DNA of 35,758 bases from Firmicutes bacterium UBA5449 (GTDB lineage: Bacteria > Bacillota > SHA-98 > UBA4971): positions 1 to 35,758 of the forward strand of contig DIQZ01000062.1 in assembly GCA_002424305.1 (NCBI GenBank), read 5' to 3'. Position 1 is the first letter of the stretch. The number at the start of each line of letters is the position of its first letter. Position numbers and translations under genes: made by a program. Positions 34,420-35,758 of the stretch are shown here, piece after piece. Below the pieces are notes generated by a model. It ran no database searches. It saw only the letters and a list, made by a program, of their open reading frames with translations, and had not been told where the DNA came from.

Positions 34420-34582
34420 AGAGCGTAACAGTCAGGGCAGAAAAGCGTAACAGCCGCGGCCAAAGCGACCAAAGAGCATGACGGCCGCGACTGAAGAGTG
34501 CAATAGCCAAGGCCGAAGAGCATTACAGCCGTGACTGAAGAGTGTAACCGGACCCGGTCGAAAAGCAAAACAGCCATAGCTC
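34420..34582. repeat. Seven degenerate tandem repeats of about 22 bp
   Basis: Consensus AAGAGYRTAACAGCCRNGRC: units begin near 34420, 34441, 34471, 34494, 34516, 34538 and 34561. Three middle units are exactly 22 bp (34494, 34516) or 23 bp (34471); the second carries an 8-bp extra CCAAAGCG. The period is not a multiple of three and no long frame crosses it, so it is not protein coding. Together with the array to its left it fills the 1.2-kb gap before DegV. Confidence 0.65.
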
Positions 34583-34831
34583 TATGAAAGGAGACATGAG
34601 GCGACATTATCACTGGCCGCGGCGACAGGTCTCTAAAAATATACTGGAACCACACTCACTTGAATGGTAGTATAGAGAATGAGGATACACACAAGGAGTT
34701 TAATCTGCAGGGTGTCAACAGCGTCCGCCTGTGTGCGTCCGTTGTACACATATCATATATACATACGCCGTATGATCTCTGTAATACTGCTGACACACAT
34801 TATATACCGGCGCACCAAGGAGGCAAACTGA

Positions 34832-35695
34832 ATGCAGATCGTCACAGACTACGCAGCGGACATCTCTCCTGAACAGCTTGAAGGCTTCGAGGTACACTAC
34901 CTTCCCTTGACAATTACGATAGACGGCAAAATCTATCGAAGCGGAGTGGACATTACCCCTAACGAGTTCTACGAGCTACAAGCAAAGGCATCAAAGATCC
35001 CAACTACGTCTCAGCCGTCACCCGGAGCTTTCGCGGATCTCTATCGCAGTCTTGCCCAAAAGGATCCCGATATTCTCTCAATTCACATATCCTCCGGACT
35101 GAGTGGTACGGTCAATGCAGCAAGAATCGGTGCCGGTATGGTACCTGAAGCCAATGTAGAAATATATGACACGAAGACTCTTTCAGCCGGCCAGGGCTGG
35201 CATGTTGAGATGGCCGCAAAAGCCCTGCGTGCAGGATGGGAAAAGTCCCGCATATTATCTATGCTCAGACAAATCACTGAAGCTACAGAGACGCTTTTTA
35301 CACTTTCAACGCTAAAGTACCTCATCCACGGTGGAAGGATCAGTCACCTCAAGGGGCTACTCGCATCAGTGCTCAACATAAAGCCTATAATCCACGTGGA
35401 AAAGGCAGCCGGCACATATGTCAACCTCGCACAAGCCCGCACGATAACCCGGGCCATTGATACGCTGGCAGATATCGTTGCCTCAGCTCATCCACCCCAA
35501 ACCGCAATGCGTATGCAAATCCTCCATTCGCAATACCCGGAAGGTGCATCCCGCCTTCAAGAGCGATTGGACAAAATCTTTAAGTGCAACTGGCTCCCGC
35601 AAGGTCCGATAGCGCCTGTACTCGGTGCACATACAGGCAGAGGTCTTGTAGGCCTGGTCTTTGCCCCGGAGGAGCTGTTTCCGCAGGTGCAATAG
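34832..35695 (+). CDS. DegV family fatty-acid-binding protein
   Basis: 287 aa, ATG with AAGGAGG 8 nt upstream. The DegV pattern is complete: MQIVTDYAADIS at the N-terminus, LPLTITIDGKIY, TSQPSPGAF (the conserved fatty-acid carboxylate site), SIHISSGLSGTVNAAR, and the C-terminal LIHGGRISHLKG plus NIKPIIHV. In Firmicutes such proteins (FakB-like) carry fatty acids for phosphorylation by a FakA kinase. A fragment of a close relative is found at 10102-10197. The next gene starts 43 nt downstream, so an operon is likely. Confidence 0.9.
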   Translation: MQIVTDYAADISPEQLEGFEVHYLPLTITIDGKIYRSGVDITPNEFYELQAKASKIPTTSQPSPGAFADLYRSLAQKDPDILSIHISSGLSGTVNAARIGAGMVPEANVEIYDTKTLSAGQGWHVEMAAKALRAGWEKSRILSMLRQITEATETLFTLSTLKYLIHGGRISHLKGLLASVLNIKPIIHVEKAAGTYVNLAQARTITRAIDTLADIVASAHPPQTAMRMQILHSQYPEGASRLQERLDKIFKCNWLPQGPIAPVLGAHTGRGLVGLVFAPEELFPQVQ

Positions 35696-35737
35696 TTAAG
35701 CGTACAATTGGATTCATCTCAGGAGGAGGTGCCTCAG

Positions 35738-35758
35738 GTGACAGAACACCACTTACGA
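35738..35758 (+). CDS. Start of the next gene (partial, 7 codons)
   Basis: GTG at 35738 follows GGAGGAGG at ideal spacing and opens a frame reading MTEHHLR to the window edge. Too short to identify. It is probably co-transcribed with DegV. Confidence 0.5.

Overview
The window looks like an accessory (defence and genome-plasticity) region of an anaerobic Bacillota (Firmicutes) chromosome. The reasons are strong purine-rich Shine-Dalgarno sites, frequent TTG and GTG starts, a DegV protein, a BlaI/BlaR1 pair, and a giant 2-hydroxyacyl-CoA dehydratase activase-type protein typical of strict anaerobes. A deep-branching clostridial or Limnochordia-like host is my guess; nothing here fixes the genus. 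I see no rRNA, tRNA, CRISPR array or intact transposase.

Left part (1-8.1 kb, minus strand). A partial coiled-coil membrane protein lies downstream of a 1286-aa HD-domain protein with a long helical C-terminus. Upstream are a small exported protein, a 171-aa unknown, and a remnant resembling the C-terminus of an M48 peptidase.

Central part (8.2-20.6 kb), the most interesting. Five minus-strand genes form a candidate defence module, in transcription order: reverse transcriptase, large protein with a C-terminal nitrilase domain (RT and nitrilase overlap by 40 nt), NdpA/YejK-like nucleoid protein, RelA/SpoT-type nucleotide synthetase (GTGA overlap with the previous gene), and a caspase-like protease. 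The module sits between two same-orientation (plus strand) remnants of one large helical-repeat protein that share a near-identical 3' end of about 365 bp. The left remnant is joined at an 8-bp microhomology to a fragment of a DegV gene; an intact relative of that gene lies at the right end of the window. A RelE/AbrB toxin-antitoxin pair follows on the right.

Right part (21.4-35.8 kb). Here lie a membrane-anchored beta-lactamase-fold serine hydrolase, a SAM methyltransferase, a CofE-like protein under BlaI-type operator motifs, a BlaI-BlaR1 operon, a graveyard with broken copies of the methyltransferase and RelE genes, an AbiEi/AbiEii toxin-antitoxin system, the 1433-aa activase, about 1 kb of degenerate repeat arrays resembling IS21-type ends without a transposase, DegV, and the first codons of another gene.

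The overall theme is recurrent duplication and decay: at least four gene families in the window (helical-repeat protein, DegV, methyltransferase, RelE) occur twice, at least one copy being truncated or broken. This fits a defence island that turns over by illegitimate and homologous recombination. The proposed functional link between the RT-nitrilase pair and the NdpA, RelA/SpoT and caspase genes is inferred from shared strand, order and overlaps, not shown.
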